Positions 24,697 through 33,794 of a DNA stretch of 64,000 bases are shown one piece after another. The notes under the pieces are model-generated. The model worked only from the letters and a program-made list of their open reading frames with translations. It was not told where the DNA came from and ran no database searches. How positions within the stretch are numbered: the first letter of the stretch is position 1; every line of letters starts with the position of its first letter. Origin of the DNA: CADEFQ01 sp050249415 (GTDB taxonomy: Bacteria > Pseudomonadota > Gammaproteobacteria > Steroidobacterales > Steroidobacteraceae); assembly GCA_050249415.1 (NCBI GenBank), contig JBFWQO010000007.1, positions 124,001 through 188,000 on the forward strand, in the 5' to 3' direction. Made by a program: the position numbers and the translations under genes.

Positions 24697-26607
24697 TCAA
24701 GCGTACACGCCGTGTCGATGGACGCGTTGCGTGGCCTTGCGGTAATCGCCCGGCTTCGCGAAGAAGATGTTGTCGACGTAGGTCTGCGGGTTGCGGTCGT
24801 ACAGCGGAAACCAGCTCGACTGGATCTGCACCATGATCCGGTGACCGGGCTCGAACACGTGGCTCGCGTTCGGCAGCGCGAAGCGATAGCGCTGCACCTC
24901 GTTCGCCGGGATCGGTGACGGATCGGACAGGCTGTCGCGGTAGCGACCGCGGAAGATGTCCATCGCGATGCCGAGCTGGTAGCCCCCGAGTTCAGGGCGT
25001 TCGGGCACCACGTCCGGATAGACATCGATCAGCTTGACGACCCAGTCGCTGTCGGTGCCGGACGTCGATGCGAAGAGGTTCACGACCGGTGCGCCGCCGA
25101 TCCGGACCGGATTCGTGAGCGGTTCGGTCACATACGTGAGCACGTCCGTGCGGTCGGCCGCATGGCGCTGGTCGGAGAGCAGCCAGGGCCGCCATTGGTC
25201 GGCGTCGTCGAAGCGCACGGGCCGGGCAACGTTCGGCACGGGCTTCGCGGGATCCGAGACGAATTCGTCGTATGCCGCGGCGGCGGTAGCGGGCGGTGGC
25301 GTAAATGCGAGCCCGAACTCCCCGGTGAGGTAGAGCGGTCTCGAGGCCGACGGACAGCCCTGCGCACAGGAGCGCGGCCACGCATCGTACTCGCGCCAGG
25401 CCTGCGTGCCGGTCTCGTACACGACGACCGGCGGAGTCTTCGCAGGCGGCGCATCGTCGCGCAGGTAGCGGTCGAGGAACGGGCGCATCACTTCGTGGCG
25501 AAATTCGCGTGCCGGATCGCCGTCGAAGCGCAGCGGGCCGAGCGTGCGATCCGCGGCGTTCTGCCCACTGTGCCGCCAGGGCCCCATCACCAGGAAGACC
25601 TTGTCGTTCGCGGTGTCCTGCGGCTCGAGCGCGGCGTAGAGCGCATGGGCGCCATAGATGTCCTCCTGGTCCCACTGCGCCGCGACGATCATCACCGGCA
25701 CCGTGAGCGGGCGCTTCGCGAGCAGGCGGTCGACGGCCTGCTCCTGCCAGTAGGGATCGTACGCCGGATGCTCGCCGATCTTCGTGATCATCGGCAGCTG
25801 CGTCAGGCCATAGATGCGCGCCGCGTCCATCACCGAGCCCGCCCGGCGGAAGAACTCGTAATCGTCACGCGCGATGCGCGCGATGGCCTTGCCCTCGCCG
25901 CGTGCCGACAGCTGGCCGTGCAACCAGTCGATGAAGCCCTGGCGAAAGGCGCCGTTGTGGAACCAGTCGTCGCCGCGCCAGCCGTCGACCATCGGGCACA
26001 TCGGGACCGCGACCTTGAGGGCCGGGTGCGGATCGACGAGCCCCATCAAAGTCGTAAAGCCGGGATAGGAGGAGCCCGTCATCCCGACCCGGCCGTTCGA
26101 TTCCGGCACGTGCTTCACGAGCCAGTCGATGGTGTCCCAGGCGTCGGTCGAATGATCGACCCGCGTGCCGTTCAGGGGCCCGCGCAGCGGCCGGTTCACG
26201 ACGTAATCGCCCTTCGAGCCGTACTTGCCGCGCACGTCCTGGTAGACGCGGATATAGCCCGCCTCTACGAACACGTCGTCGCCGACGGGCAGGATCGCCG
26301 CCCTGTACGGGCTCTCGCTGCGCGAGGCCGCCTTCTCCGCATTGTAGGGCGTGCGGGTCAGCATGATCGGCGCGCGTCGTGCGCCCTTCGGCACGACGAT
26401 GACCGTGTGCAGCGTGACCCCGTCGCGCATCGGAATGTCGACGGTGCGCTTCTCGTAGTCGTAGTGCGTCGTCGGCGTGACGAACTTCGCCGGGATGTCG
26501 GGCGTCATCGGCGGCGTGTCGGCGCCTGCCCGGCCTGCGGCCAGGCAGGCGAGCACGAGGATGGCGGCCCGCGCGGGGCGCAGGCGGATCGGTGCGGCGT
26601 GTGTCAT
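24697..26607 (-). CDS. Exported CocE/NonD-family hydrolase (S15 / alpha-amino-acid ester hydrolase type)
   Basis: Secreted or periplasmic alpha/beta-hydrolase that in this family cleaves acyl esters or amides (cocaine esterase, glutaryl-7-ACA acylase, X-Pro peptidase relatives). 636 residues. ATG 26607 follows GGAGGGG and gives the signal RAAILVLACLAAGRAGA. Catalytic features: nucleophile in GMTGSSYPGF (G-x-S-Y-x-G), Asp in AAQWDQEDIYG, His in VMGPWRHSGQ; oxyanion region YQDVRGKYGSKG; C-terminal jelly-roll domain (GGAPVVNLFASTSGTDSDW, PGHRIMVQIQSSWFP). The substrate cannot be predicted. Divergent from leuS (41 bp between starts). Confidence 0.92.
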   Translation of the reverse strand: MTHAAPIRLRPARAAILVLACLAAGRAGADTPPMTPDIPAKFVTPTTHYDYEKRTVDIPMRDGVTLHTVIVVPKGARRAPIMLTRTPYNAEKAASRSESPYRAAILPVGDDVFVEAGYIRVYQDVRGKYGSKGDYVVNRPLRGPLNGTRVDHSTDAWDTIDWLVKHVPESNGRVGMTGSSYPGFTTLMGLVDPHPALKVAVPMCPMVDGWRGDDWFHNGAFRQGFIDWLHGQLSARGEGKAIARIARDDYEFFRRAGSVMDAARIYGLTQLPMITKIGEHPAYDPYWQEQAVDRLLAKRPLTVPVMIVAAQWDQEDIYGAHALYAALEPQDTANDKVFLVMGPWRHSGQNAADRTLGPLRFDGDPAREFRHEVMRPFLDRYLRDDAPPAKTPPVVVYETGTQAWREYDAWPRSCAQGCPSASRPLYLTGEFGLAFTPPPATAAAAYDEFVSDPAKPVPNVARPVRFDDADQWRPWLLSDQRHAADRTDVLTYVTEPLTNPVRIGGAPVVNLFASTSGTDSDWVVKLIDVYPDVVPERPELGGYQLGIAMDIFRGRYRDSLSDPSPIPANEVQRYRFALPNASHVFEPGHRIMVQIQSSWFPLYDRNPQTYVDNIFFAKPGDYRKATQRVHRHGVYA

Positions 26608-26648
26608 GGGACCCCCCTCCAATCGCCCATGATATCCTGCCCCTTCCG

Positions 26649-29252
26649 ATGGACGAACGTTACGATCCGGCACGCGTCGAGCGAGCCGCGCAGGACTATT
26701 GGAATTCGCGGCAGGTGTTCGCGGCGCGCGAGGGTGCCCGCGACGGCAAGTACTACTGCCTGTCGATGTTCCCGTACCCGTCCGGGCGGCTGCACATGGG
26801 CCACGTGCGCAATTACACGATCGGCGACGTGCTGACGCGCTTCATGTACATGCGCGGCTCGAGCGTGCTGCAGCCGATGGGCTGGGACGCCTTCGGCCTG
26901 CCGGCGGAGAATGCCGCGATCGCGAATGGCGTGCCGCCGGCGAAATGGACGCGGGACAACATCGCGTACATGAAGCGCCAGCTGCAGTCGCTCGGGCTCG
27001 CGATCGACTGGAGCCGCGAGTTCGCGACCTGCGATCCGGACTACTACCGCTGGAACCAGTGGCTCTTCCTGCGCATGCTCGAGAAGGGCATCGCGTATCA
27101 GAAGACAGGGATCGTCAACTGGGATCCGGTCGACCAGACCGTGCTCGCGAACGAGCAGGTGATCGACGGCCGGGGCTGGCGCACGGGCGCGCTCATCGAG
27201 AAGCGCGAGATCCCGATGTACTACCTCGACATCACGTCGTACGCCGACGAGCTGCTCGGCGCGCTCGACGACCTGCCGGGCTGGCCGGAGCGCGTCAAGA
27301 CGATGCAGGCCAACTGGATCGGCCGCAGCGTGGGCTGCGAGATCGCGTTTCCGTACGCCGACGACACGAGCGCGGCGATGGGCGGCGCCGGCTTGCTGAA
27401 AGTCTTCACGACCCGCGCCGACACGCTCTTCGGCGCGACCTTCATGGCGATCGCCGCCGAGCACCCGGTCGCTGCTGCGGCCGCGGCGCGCGATCCGCGG
27501 CTCGCGGCGTTCGTCGACGAGTGCCGGCGCGGCAGCACGATGGAGGCGGACGTCGCGACGCAGGAGAAGAAGGGCCTGCCGACGGGGCTGCACGTGCGCC
27601 ATCCGTTCACCGGCGCACCGATCGGGATCTGGGTCGCGAACTATGTGCTGATGGCCTATGGCGAGGGCGCGGTGATGGGCGTGCCCGCGCACGACGAGCG
27701 CGATTTCGAGTTCGCGGGCCGCCACGGTATCCCGATCGTCATGGTCGTGAAGCCGCCGACCGGTGCGTACGAGCGCGTGGTCGCGCCGTGGAATCCCGCT
27801 TACGGCGAGCCGGGCGTCACGGTCGATTCGGGCGAGTTCTCGGGGCTCGCTTCGGCGGATGCGGTCGAAGCGATCGCGGCGGCGCTCGCCGCGCGCGGCC
27901 TCGGCGCGCAGCGCGTGCAGTACCGGCTGCGCGACTGGGGCATCTCGCGCCAGCGCTACTGGGGCTGCCCGATACCGCTGATCCACTGCGCATCGTGCGG
28001 CACCGTGCCGGTGCCCGATGCCGATCTGCCGGTCGTGCTGCCCGAGCATCTCGTGCCGGACGGCAGCGGCAATCCGCTCGCGAGGACGGCCGCATTCGTC
28101 GACTGCGCGTGCCCGCAGTGCGGTGGGGCCGCGCGCCGCGAGACCGACACGATGGACACTTTCGTCGATTCGTCGTGGTACTTCCTGCGCTTCGCCTGCG
28201 CCGACAGCCGCGAGGCGATGGTCGATGCGCGCGTCGCGTACTGGTTGCCGGTCGACCAGTACATCGGCGGCATCGAGCACGCGATCCTGCACCTGCTCTA
28301 CTCGCGGTTCTGGACCCGCGTGATGCGCGACCTCGGGCTCGTCGCGCTCGATGAGCCGTTCGAGCGGTTGCTGACGCAGGGCATGGTGCTGAACCACATC
28401 TACTACCGGCATCCAGAAGGCGCGCGCCGCCAGTACTTCAATCCGGCCGATGTCGAAGTGCGGGGCGGCGTGCCCGTGCTCGTCGCCGACGGCGCACCGG
28501 TCGTGCACGACGGCCTCGGCACGATGTCGAAGTCGAAGGGCAACGGCGTCGATCCGTCGCGGCTCGTCGAGGAGTTCGGCGCCGACACCGCGCGCCTGTT
28601 CATGATGTTCACGTCGCCGCCGGAGCAGTCGCTCGAATGGAGCGACGAGGGCGTGCAGGGCGCGTACCGCTTCATACGCCGGCTGTGGAAGGCGGTGCAT
28701 GATCTCGTGTCGCAGGGCCCGCTGCCGGCGGGGGATTTCGCGGCGCTCGGGCCGGCGCACAAGGCACTGCGACGCCTCACGCACGAGACGCTCGGCAAGG
28801 TCACCGACGACATCGGGCGGCGCTACACGTTCAATACGGCCATCGCCGCGAACATGGAATTGCTGAATGCCGCGACGCGCACGTCCACTGCGGACGCGCC
28901 GGGTCGCGCGGTCGTGCGCGAGGCGTACGAGGTGATCGTGCTCACGCTCTCGCCGATCATTCCCCACGTGACACACGCCCTGTGGCACGCACTCGGCCAC
29001 GCCACCGCGCTGATCGAGGAGCCCTGGCCGTCGCCCGACCCCGCGGCGCTCGTGCGCGACGAGATCGAACTCGTCGTACAGGTGAACGGCAAGCTGCGCG
29101 GCAAGGTGACCGTGGCGGCCGGCGCCCCGGACGAGACCGTGCGTGCAGCGGCGCTGGCCGACGAGAACGCGCGTCGCTTCATGGGCGACAAGGCGGTACG
29201 CAAGATCATCATCGTGCCGGGCAAGCTCGTCAACATCGTGGTGGCCCCGTGA
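26649..29252 (+). CDS. leuS: Leucyl-tRNA synthetase
   Basis: Class I aminoacyl-tRNA synthetase charging tRNA-Leu. 867 residues. The HIGH-type motif is FPYPSGRLHMGH at about 41-52 and the KMSKS-type loop is GTMSKSKGNGVDP at about 625. The CP1 editing domain (TRADTLFGATFMAIAAEHP, GVPAHDERDFEFA) and the C-terminal anticodon-binding and ubiquitin-like parts (VNGKLRGKVTV, VRKIIIVPGKLVNIV) are present. ATG 26649 gives the standard N-terminus. The stop overlaps GTG of lptE. Confidence 0.98.
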   Translation: MDERYDPARVERAAQDYWNSRQVFAAREGARDGKYYCLSMFPYPSGRLHMGHVRNYTIGDVLTRFMYMRGSSVLQPMGWDAFGLPAENAAIANGVPPAKWTRDNIAYMKRQLQSLGLAIDWSREFATCDPDYYRWNQWLFLRMLEKGIAYQKTGIVNWDPVDQTVLANEQVIDGRGWRTGALIEKREIPMYYLDITSYADELLGALDDLPGWPERVKTMQANWIGRSVGCEIAFPYADDTSAAMGGAGLLKVFTTRADTLFGATFMAIAAEHPVAAAAAARDPRLAAFVDECRRGSTMEADVATQEKKGLPTGLHVRHPFTGAPIGIWVANYVLMAYGEGAVMGVPAHDERDFEFAGRHGIPIVMVVKPPTGAYERVVAPWNPAYGEPGVTVDSGEFSGLASADAVEAIAAALAARGLGAQRVQYRLRDWGISRQRYWGCPIPLIHCASCGTVPVPDADLPVVLPEHLVPDGSGNPLARTAAFVDCACPQCGGAARRETDTMDTFVDSSWYFLRFACADSREAMVDARVAYWLPVDQYIGGIEHAILHLLYSRFWTRVMRDLGLVALDEPFERLLTQGMVLNHIYYRHPEGARRQYFNPADVEVRGGVPVLVADGAPVVHDGLGTMSKSKGNGVDPSRLVEEFGADTARLFMMFTSPPEQSLEWSDEGVQGAYRFIRRLWKAVHDLVSQGPLPAGDFAALGPAHKALRRLTHETLGKVTDDIGRRYTFNTAIAANMELLNAATRTSTADAPGRAVVREAYEVIVLTLSPIIPHVTHALWHALGHATALIEEPWPSPDPAALVRDEIELVVQVNGKLRGKVTVAAGAPDETVRAAALADENARRFMGDKAVRKIIIVPGKLVNIVVAP

Positions 29253-29746
29253 CACGCGCGCGCGTCGCGCTGCGCCTGGTCGCGCTGCTCGCGGGCGCTG
29301 CGGCGCTGTCGGCCTGCGGGCTGCGCCTGCAGGGGCGGGAGGCGGTGCCGCAGGCGTTCGCGAGCGCCTGCGTCGCGGCGGGCGATGCGCAGAGCGATTT
29401 CGTCCAGGCGCTGTCGCGCTCGCTGGCGGCGAGCGGTGTGCGGCTCGAGCGGGATTGTGCGCGGGCGGAGGCGACCGTGCGCGTGTCGCGCGACGAAGTG
29501 AAGGAGCGGGTCCTGTCGGTGTCCGCACGCAACATCCCGCGCGAATTCGAGCTGACCTACCGGGTCGAATTCGGCGTGCAGAAGGGCGGGGCCGAGTTGC
29601 TCGCCCCACGCGAACTGTCGCTGTCGCGCGATTTCACGTTCGACGAGACGATCCTGCTCGCCAAGGAGCGCGAACAGCGGCTGCTGGAGGATTCGCTCGC
29701 GCGCGACCTCGCCGCGCTCGTGATGCGCCAGCTCGCGGCGCTCTGA
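29249..29746 (+). CDS. lptE: LptE, LPS-assembly lipoprotein
   Basis: Outer-membrane lipoprotein that plugs the LptD barrel for lipopolysaccharide delivery. 165 residues; GTG 29249 overlaps the leuS stop. The signal ends in LSAC, a good lipobox, followed by GLRLQG as in LptE proteins (C-G-F/L-x-L-R/Q-G). The central ARNIPREFELTYRVEF and ETILLAKEREQRLLEDSLARDLAALVMRQL match the family's C-terminal helix. The leuS-lptE pair is conserved; holA, normally next, comes only at 32856. Confidence 0.93.
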   Translation: MTRARVALRLVALLAGAAALSACGLRLQGREAVPQAFASACVAAGDAQSDFVQALSRSLAASGVRLERDCARAEATVRVSRDEVKERVLSVSARNIPREFELTYRVEFGVQKGGAELLAPRELSLSRDFTFDETILLAKEREQRLLEDSLARDLAALVMRQLAAL

Positions 29747-29754
29747 GGCGCGCC

Positions 29755-30255
29755 ATGGACAAGGCCGCCGCCGTCCTGCGCGTCAACGGCATCGATCGCG
29801 CCGGGCTCGGCGTGCTGCTCGGCCGCTTCGGCCTGCGGCTGCGCTTCATCGCGCCCGACGAGACGATTCCCGGCTCGTTCTGGGGCGAGAGCGAAGCGGG
29901 GCTCGTCGCCGACTGTCTGTACGCGCGCCTCGATACGCCCGTGCACTCGGTGCTGCACGAGACCGCGCACTACGTCTGCATGACTCCCGAGCGCCGCGCC
30001 GGGCTCGATCGCGACGCCGGCGGCGACGATGCCGAAGAGTGCGGCGTGTGTTACCTGCAGCTGCTCCTCGCCGGCGAATTGCGCGACGTCGGCCGTGAGC
30101 GGCTGTGCGACGACATGGACGCGTGGGGATACAGCTTCCGTGAGGGCGCGACCCGCGCCTGGCTCGCCGGCGATGCGGCCGATGCGCGCGACTGGCTGCA
30201 CGCGCACGGCATCGTCGATGCGGTCGGCGCGCTCACCGGGCAGTTGCGGACATGA
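29755..30255 (+). CDS. Conserved unknown protein with HExxH metalloprotease-like motif, 166 aa
   Basis: I do not recognise a named family. Seen: H68-E-T-A-H72 (VLHETAHYVCMTPERR), a zincin-type HExxH, followed 22-23 residues later by E94-E95 in GGDDAEECGVCYLQLLL. This spacing is compatible with a gluzincin third ligand. The C-terminal third is helical and Trp/Asp-rich (DDMDAWGYSFREGATRAWLAGDA). No signal peptide or membrane segment; probably cytoplasmic. The start ATG 29755 lies 8 nt after lptE, and the stop overlaps the next ATG (ATGA). A metalloprotease-like hydrolase is inferred from the motif only. Confidence 0.78.
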   Translation: MDKAAAVLRVNGIDRAGLGVLLGRFGLRLRFIAPDETIPGSFWGESEAGLVADCLYARLDTPVHSVLHETAHYVCMTPERRAGLDRDAGGDDAEECGVCYLQLLLAGELRDVGRERLCDDMDAWGYSFREGATRAWLAGDAADARDWLHAHGIVDAVGALTGQLRT

Positions 30256-31340
30256 TCGTGTCCGCGGCGGTGACCCGGGCGCCCGACGCCGCCCCCGCGA
30301 TCGAAACGCTCGAACTCGCGGCACCGCGCGAGGGCGAGCTCATCGTGCGGCTCGTCGCCACCGGCATCTGCCATACCGACCTCTTCGCGCCCTCGATCTG
30401 CCCGTTGCCGGCGGTCTTCGGGCATGAGGGGGCCGGCATCGTCGCGCAGGTCGGCGCGGGCGTCACGAAGGTTCGCCCGGGCGATCGCGTCGTGATGACC
30501 TTCGGCTCGTGCGGCCGGTGCCGGCACTGCGCGGGCGATGCTCCCGCCTACTGCGAGCAGGGCCACGCGCTGCAGTTTGCAGGTACGCGCGCCGACGGCA
30601 GCACGACCCTGGCGCGCGACGGCGAGCCGGTGCACGGCTCGTTCTTCCAGCAGTCGTCGTTCGCGACGCACGCGCTCGGCACCGAGCGCAGCGTCGTGCC
30701 GCTGCCTGCCGGGATGCCGCTCGAGCTCGCCGCGCCGTTCGGCTGCGGCGTGCAGACCGGAGTCGGCACGGTGCTCTGGAGCCTGCGCGCGCCGGCCGGT
30801 GCATCGATCGCGGTATTCGGCGCGGGCACCGTCGGCCTGTCGGCGATCATGGCCGCGCGCTACGCCCGCCTGTCGACGATCGTCGCCGTCGACATCGATC
30901 CGGCCCGCCTCGACCTCGCCCTTGAATCCGGCGCGACACACGTGCTCGACGCGCGCGACGGCGATGTCGCGGCGCGCATCCATGCGCTCGTGCGCGGTGG
31001 CGCGATGTATTCGATCGAAACGTCGGCGGCGCTGCCGGCGCTCAACGACGCGATCGCGTGTCTCGCGAGGCGCGGCGAGTGCGCCCTCGTGACCGTGCCT
31101 GCGCTCGGTGCGCCCGTGCCGTTCAGCCTGTTGCCGCTGCTGACCGGTGGTCGCCGGCTGATCGCGGTGCTCGAGGGTGACAGCGTGCCGGACCGCGCGA
31201 TCCCGCAGCTCGCAGCGATGCATCGCGCCGGGCAGCTGCCGGTCGGGCGGCTGGTCGCCGCCTACGAATTCACCGACATCGGTCGCGCGCTCGCCGATGC
31301 CGCCGCCGGCCGCGCGATCAAGCCGATCCTGCGTTTCTAG
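30252..31340 (+). CDS. Zinc-dependent alcohol dehydrogenase (aryl-/benzyl-alcohol dehydrogenase-like)
   Basis: Medium-chain dehydrogenase/reductase that oxidises an alcohol with NAD(P)+. 362 residues. The catalytic zinc site is GICHTDLFAP plus FGHEGAGIV; the structural zinc Cys set is CGRCRHC and the following AYC (four Cys). The Rossmann motif is FGAGTVGLSAIM with the Asp of VAVDIDPARL at the strand end, favouring NAD. It resembles XylB-type enzymes, but specificity is not readable. ATG overlaps the HExxH gene stop. It converges with the aminopeptidase gene (4-nt stop overlap). Confidence 0.92.
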   Translation: MIVSAAVTRAPDAAPAIETLELAAPREGELIVRLVATGICHTDLFAPSICPLPAVFGHEGAGIVAQVGAGVTKVRPGDRVVMTFGSCGRCRHCAGDAPAYCEQGHALQFAGTRADGSTTLARDGEPVHGSFFQQSSFATHALGTERSVVPLPAGMPLELAAPFGCGVQTGVGTVLWSLRAPAGASIAVFGAGTVGLSAIMAARYARLSTIVAVDIDPARLDLALESGATHVLDARDGDVAARIHALVRGGAMYSIETSAALPALNDAIACLARRGECALVTVPALGAPVPFSLLPLLTGGRRLIAVLEGDSVPDRAIPQLAAMHRAGQLPVGRLVAAYEFTDIGRALADAAAGRAIKPILRF

Positions 31341-32419
31341 TCGGCTGCGAAACGGTCCGTGGCGCCCACGAGCTCGTGGATGTTGCCCGGCTCGAAGGCC
31401 GAATGGCCCGCATCCGGCGCGATGCGCAGGTCCGCCTCGGGCCACGCGAGGTGCAGGTCCCAGGCGCTCTTCATCGGACACACGACGTCGTAGCGCCCCT
31501 GCACGATCACGGCGGGAATGTGGCGGATCTTCGGCACGTCATCGAGCAACTGCGTGGTGGAGCGCAGGAAGCCGCGGTTCACGAAGTAGTGGCACTCGAT
31601 CCGCGCGAAGGTTTCGGCGTAGGCGTCGTCCCCGAACTTCTTCAGGTCGGCGGGATCGACACGCAGGTAGCTCGTAGCGCCTTCCCAGATCGACCACGCG
31701 CGCGCCGCGGCGGCACGCACCGCCGGGTCGCCGCTCGTGAGGCGCCGGTAGTACGCATCCATCATCTCGCTGTGCTCGGCCGGCGGAATCGCGGCCGCAA
31801 ATCCCGCGTACAGATCCGGGAACAGGGCGCCGGCGCCATCCGACTGGCTGTAGAACCACGCGAACTCCCACGGACGCACGAGGAAGATGCCGCGCAGCAC
31901 GAGCTCGGTGACCCGCTGCGGGTGGGCCTGCGAGTAGGCGAGCGCGAGCGTGGAACCCCAGGAGCCGCCGAAGACCTGCCAGCGCTCGATGCCGAGGTGT
32001 TCGCGCAGCCGCTCGATGTCTGCGACGAGGTGCCAGGTCGTGTTGTCCTCGAGGCTCGCCCGCGGGCGACTCTTGCCGCAACCGCGCTGGTCGAACAGCA
32101 CGATGCGATAGCGCTTCGGATCGAAGAACCGGCGCATCTTCGGATCGGTGCCACCGCCCGGCCCGCCGTGCAGGAACACGACCGGTTTGCCGCGCGGATT
32201 GCCGCTTTCCTCGAAATACAGGTTGTGCACCGGGGAGACCGCGAGGCGGCCGGTACGGTAGGCGTCGATCGGCGGGTACAGCTCGCGGCGCACGCCACCC
32301 GCGGGCTTGCGAGTCGTGCGCTTCGGTGCGGTGCGTTTCGCGGATGCGCGCCTGCCCGATGGGCGGCGGGAGGCCGCCACGGTCCGACTCTTTGCCACGG
32401 GCTTTTTCCGCTTGCGCAT
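31337..32419 (-). CDS. pip: Prolyl aminopeptidase (proline iminopeptidase)
   Basis: S33 alpha/beta-hydrolase releasing N-terminal proline from peptides. 360 residues. Catalytic serine in FGGSWGSTLALAYSQAHP, Asp in VQGRYDVVCPM, His in APDAGHSAFEPG; the HGGPGGGTDP oxyanion loop and FDQRGCGKSRP are diagnostic. ATG 32419 has AAGGAA 5 nt upstream. Odd: the first 44 or so residues are a Lys/Arg/Ala-rich low-complexity extension (KKPVAKSRTVAASRR) not found in typical Pip proteins of about 315 residues; the core begins near ELYPPIDAYRTG. Minus-strand island within the leuS-holA block. Confidence 0.95.
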   Translation of the reverse strand: MRKRKKPVAKSRTVAASRRPSGRRASAKRTAPKRTTRKPAGGVRRELYPPIDAYRTGRLAVSPVHNLYFEESGNPRGKPVVFLHGGPGGGTDPKMRRFFDPKRYRIVLFDQRGCGKSRPRASLEDNTTWHLVADIERLREHLGIERWQVFGGSWGSTLALAYSQAHPQRVTELVLRGIFLVRPWEFAWFYSQSDGAGALFPDLYAGFAAAIPPAEHSEMMDAYYRRLTSGDPAVRAAAARAWSIWEGATSYLRVDPADLKKFGDDAYAETFARIECHYFVNRGFLRSTTQLLDDVPKIRHIPAVIVQGRYDVVCPMKSAWDLHLAWPEADLRIAPDAGHSAFEPGNIHELVGATDRFAAD

Positions 32420-32430
32420 GCGCGTTCCTT

Positions 32431-32781
32431 TCAAGAGGTTTTCGCGACCATCGCACCGAGCGGCGCACCGCCCAGCAAGTGGACATGCAGGTGATAGACC
32501 TCCTGTCCGCCGTGCGAATTGCAGTTGACGATGAGCCGATAGCCGTCGTCCGCGATGCCCTCGCGCTTCGCGAGGTCGCGCGCCACCGTGAACAGGCGGC
32601 CGATCAGCGCTTCGTCGCTGTCCGCAATGTCGTTGGCCGTCGGAATCGGCTTGTTCGGGACGATCAGGATGTGCACCGGCGCACGCGGGTGGATGTCGCG
32701 AAAGGCGGTCACGCGCTCGTCCCGATAGACGATCGTGGCGGGCAATTCGCCCGCAATGATGCGTTCGAACAGCGTAGGCAT
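32431..32781 (-). CDS. HIT-family nucleotide hydrolase (HinT-like)
   Basis: Small purine-nucleoside phosphoramidase-type protein, 116 residues. The histidine triad is HLHVHLLGG near the C-terminus, and the N-terminal block FERIIAGELPATIVYRDERV with HILIVPNKPIP is typical. I chose ATG 32781 (MPTLFERII), as in other HIT proteins; the frame also extends to 32817. It lies 11 bp before the pip start and probably shares its transcript. Divergent from holA. Confidence 0.93.
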   Translation of the reverse strand: MPTLFERIIAGELPATIVYRDERVTAFRDIHPRAPVHILIVPNKPIPTANDIADSDEALIGRLFTVARDLAKREGIADDGYRLIVNCNSHGGQEVYHLHVHLLGGAPLGAMVAKTS

Positions 32782-32855
32782 CCGGAAATCGTACGCCCTG
32801 GGGCCCCCAATCTCCATGCAAATATGGATAATTCGCCGGTGGCCGGGCGCAAAAC

Positions 32856-33794
32856 ATGAAAGTCGCTCCAGAAGGGCTCGCTGCGCAACTCGCGCGCGCG
32901 CTGTCCCCGGTGTATCTCGTGTCCGGCGACGAGCCGCTGCTGGTCGGTGAAGCGGCCGATGCCGTGCGCGAACGGGCGCGGGCCGCGGGGTTCACCGAAC
33001 GCACGGTCCATTTCATCGAACGCGGCAGCAGCTGGGACGACGTGCGCGCGGATACCGGCAATCTCTCGCTGTTTGCGGCGCGCCGTCTCGTGGAGCTGCG
33101 CATGCCGACGGGTCGCCCGGGTGCGGCGGGGAGTGCGGCGATCGTCGAGCTGATCGGGCGGCGCGATCCCGATGCGCTGCTCCTCATCGTGACCGGGCGC
33201 CTCGACCGCGACGCGCAGGGCGCGGCATGGGTTCGCGCCGTCGATGCACACGGCGTGTGGGTGAACGCGTGGCCGATCGCGCGCGAAAAGCTGCCGGCCT
33301 GGCTCGGCGCACGCGGGCGTCGCGCGGGCCTCGGGTTCGAACCGGCGGCGCTGGCGCTGCTCGCCGATCGCACCGAGGGAAACCTCCTCGCCGCGCAGCA
33401 GGAGATCGACCGTCTCGCGCTCGTCGCCCGCGGCACGACGATCGGTGTCGCCGAGCTCACCGCAAGCGTCGCGACGAGCGCGCGCTACGATGTGTTCACG
33501 CTCGGCGACGCCGCGCGCGCGGGTGAGGCCGCACGCGCGCTGCGCATCGTCGAGGGACTGCGCGCCGAGGGTGTCGAGGCGACGCTCGTGCTGTGGGCGC
33601 TGCTCCGCGAGATGCGCCGCGCGATGCAGGCAGGCTCCCGCCATGCGCGGCGCGATTACCCGCGCCTCGTCGAACGTGCCGCGCGTGCCGACCGGGCCAT
33701 CAAGGGCCGGCTGCACGCGAACGGCTGGGACGAGATCGCGCTGCTCGCCGTGGACCTCTGCGGCATCCCGTTTCCCCTCCCCAGGCAGATCTGA
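32856..33794 (+). CDS. holA: DNA polymerase III delta subunit HolA
   Basis: Clamp-loader subunit that opens the beta clamp. 312 residues: N-terminal P-loop-like fold without a working Walker motif (LSPVYLVSGDEPLLVGEAADAVR), DLARL-like GNLSLFAARRLVELRMPTG, DALLLIVTGRLDR, then the C-terminal collar domain (GNLLAAQQEIDRLAL, ALWALLREMRRAMQ). It ends by TGATG overlap with nadD. The normal lptE-holA-nadD order is interrupted here by 3.1 kb. Confidence 0.95.
   Translation: MKVAPEGLAAQLARALSPVYLVSGDEPLLVGEAADAVRERARAAGFTERTVHFIERGSSWDDVRADTGNLSLFAARRLVELRMPTGRPGAAGSAAIVELIGRRDPDALLLIVTGRLDRDAQGAAWVRAVDAHGVWVNAWPIAREKLPAWLGARGRRAGLGFEPAALALLADRTEGNLLAAQQEIDRLALVARGTTIGVAELTASVATSARYDVFTLGDAARAGEAARALRIVEGLRAEGVEATLVLWALLREMRRAMQAGSRHARRDYPRLVERAARADRAIKGRLHANGWDEIALLAVDLCGIPFPLPRQI

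Noticed and set aside
26604..29609. 1,001-codon minus-strand frame opposite leuS
   Set aside because: leuS is certain from HIGH and KMSKS motifs; the antisense frame has no protein-like features.
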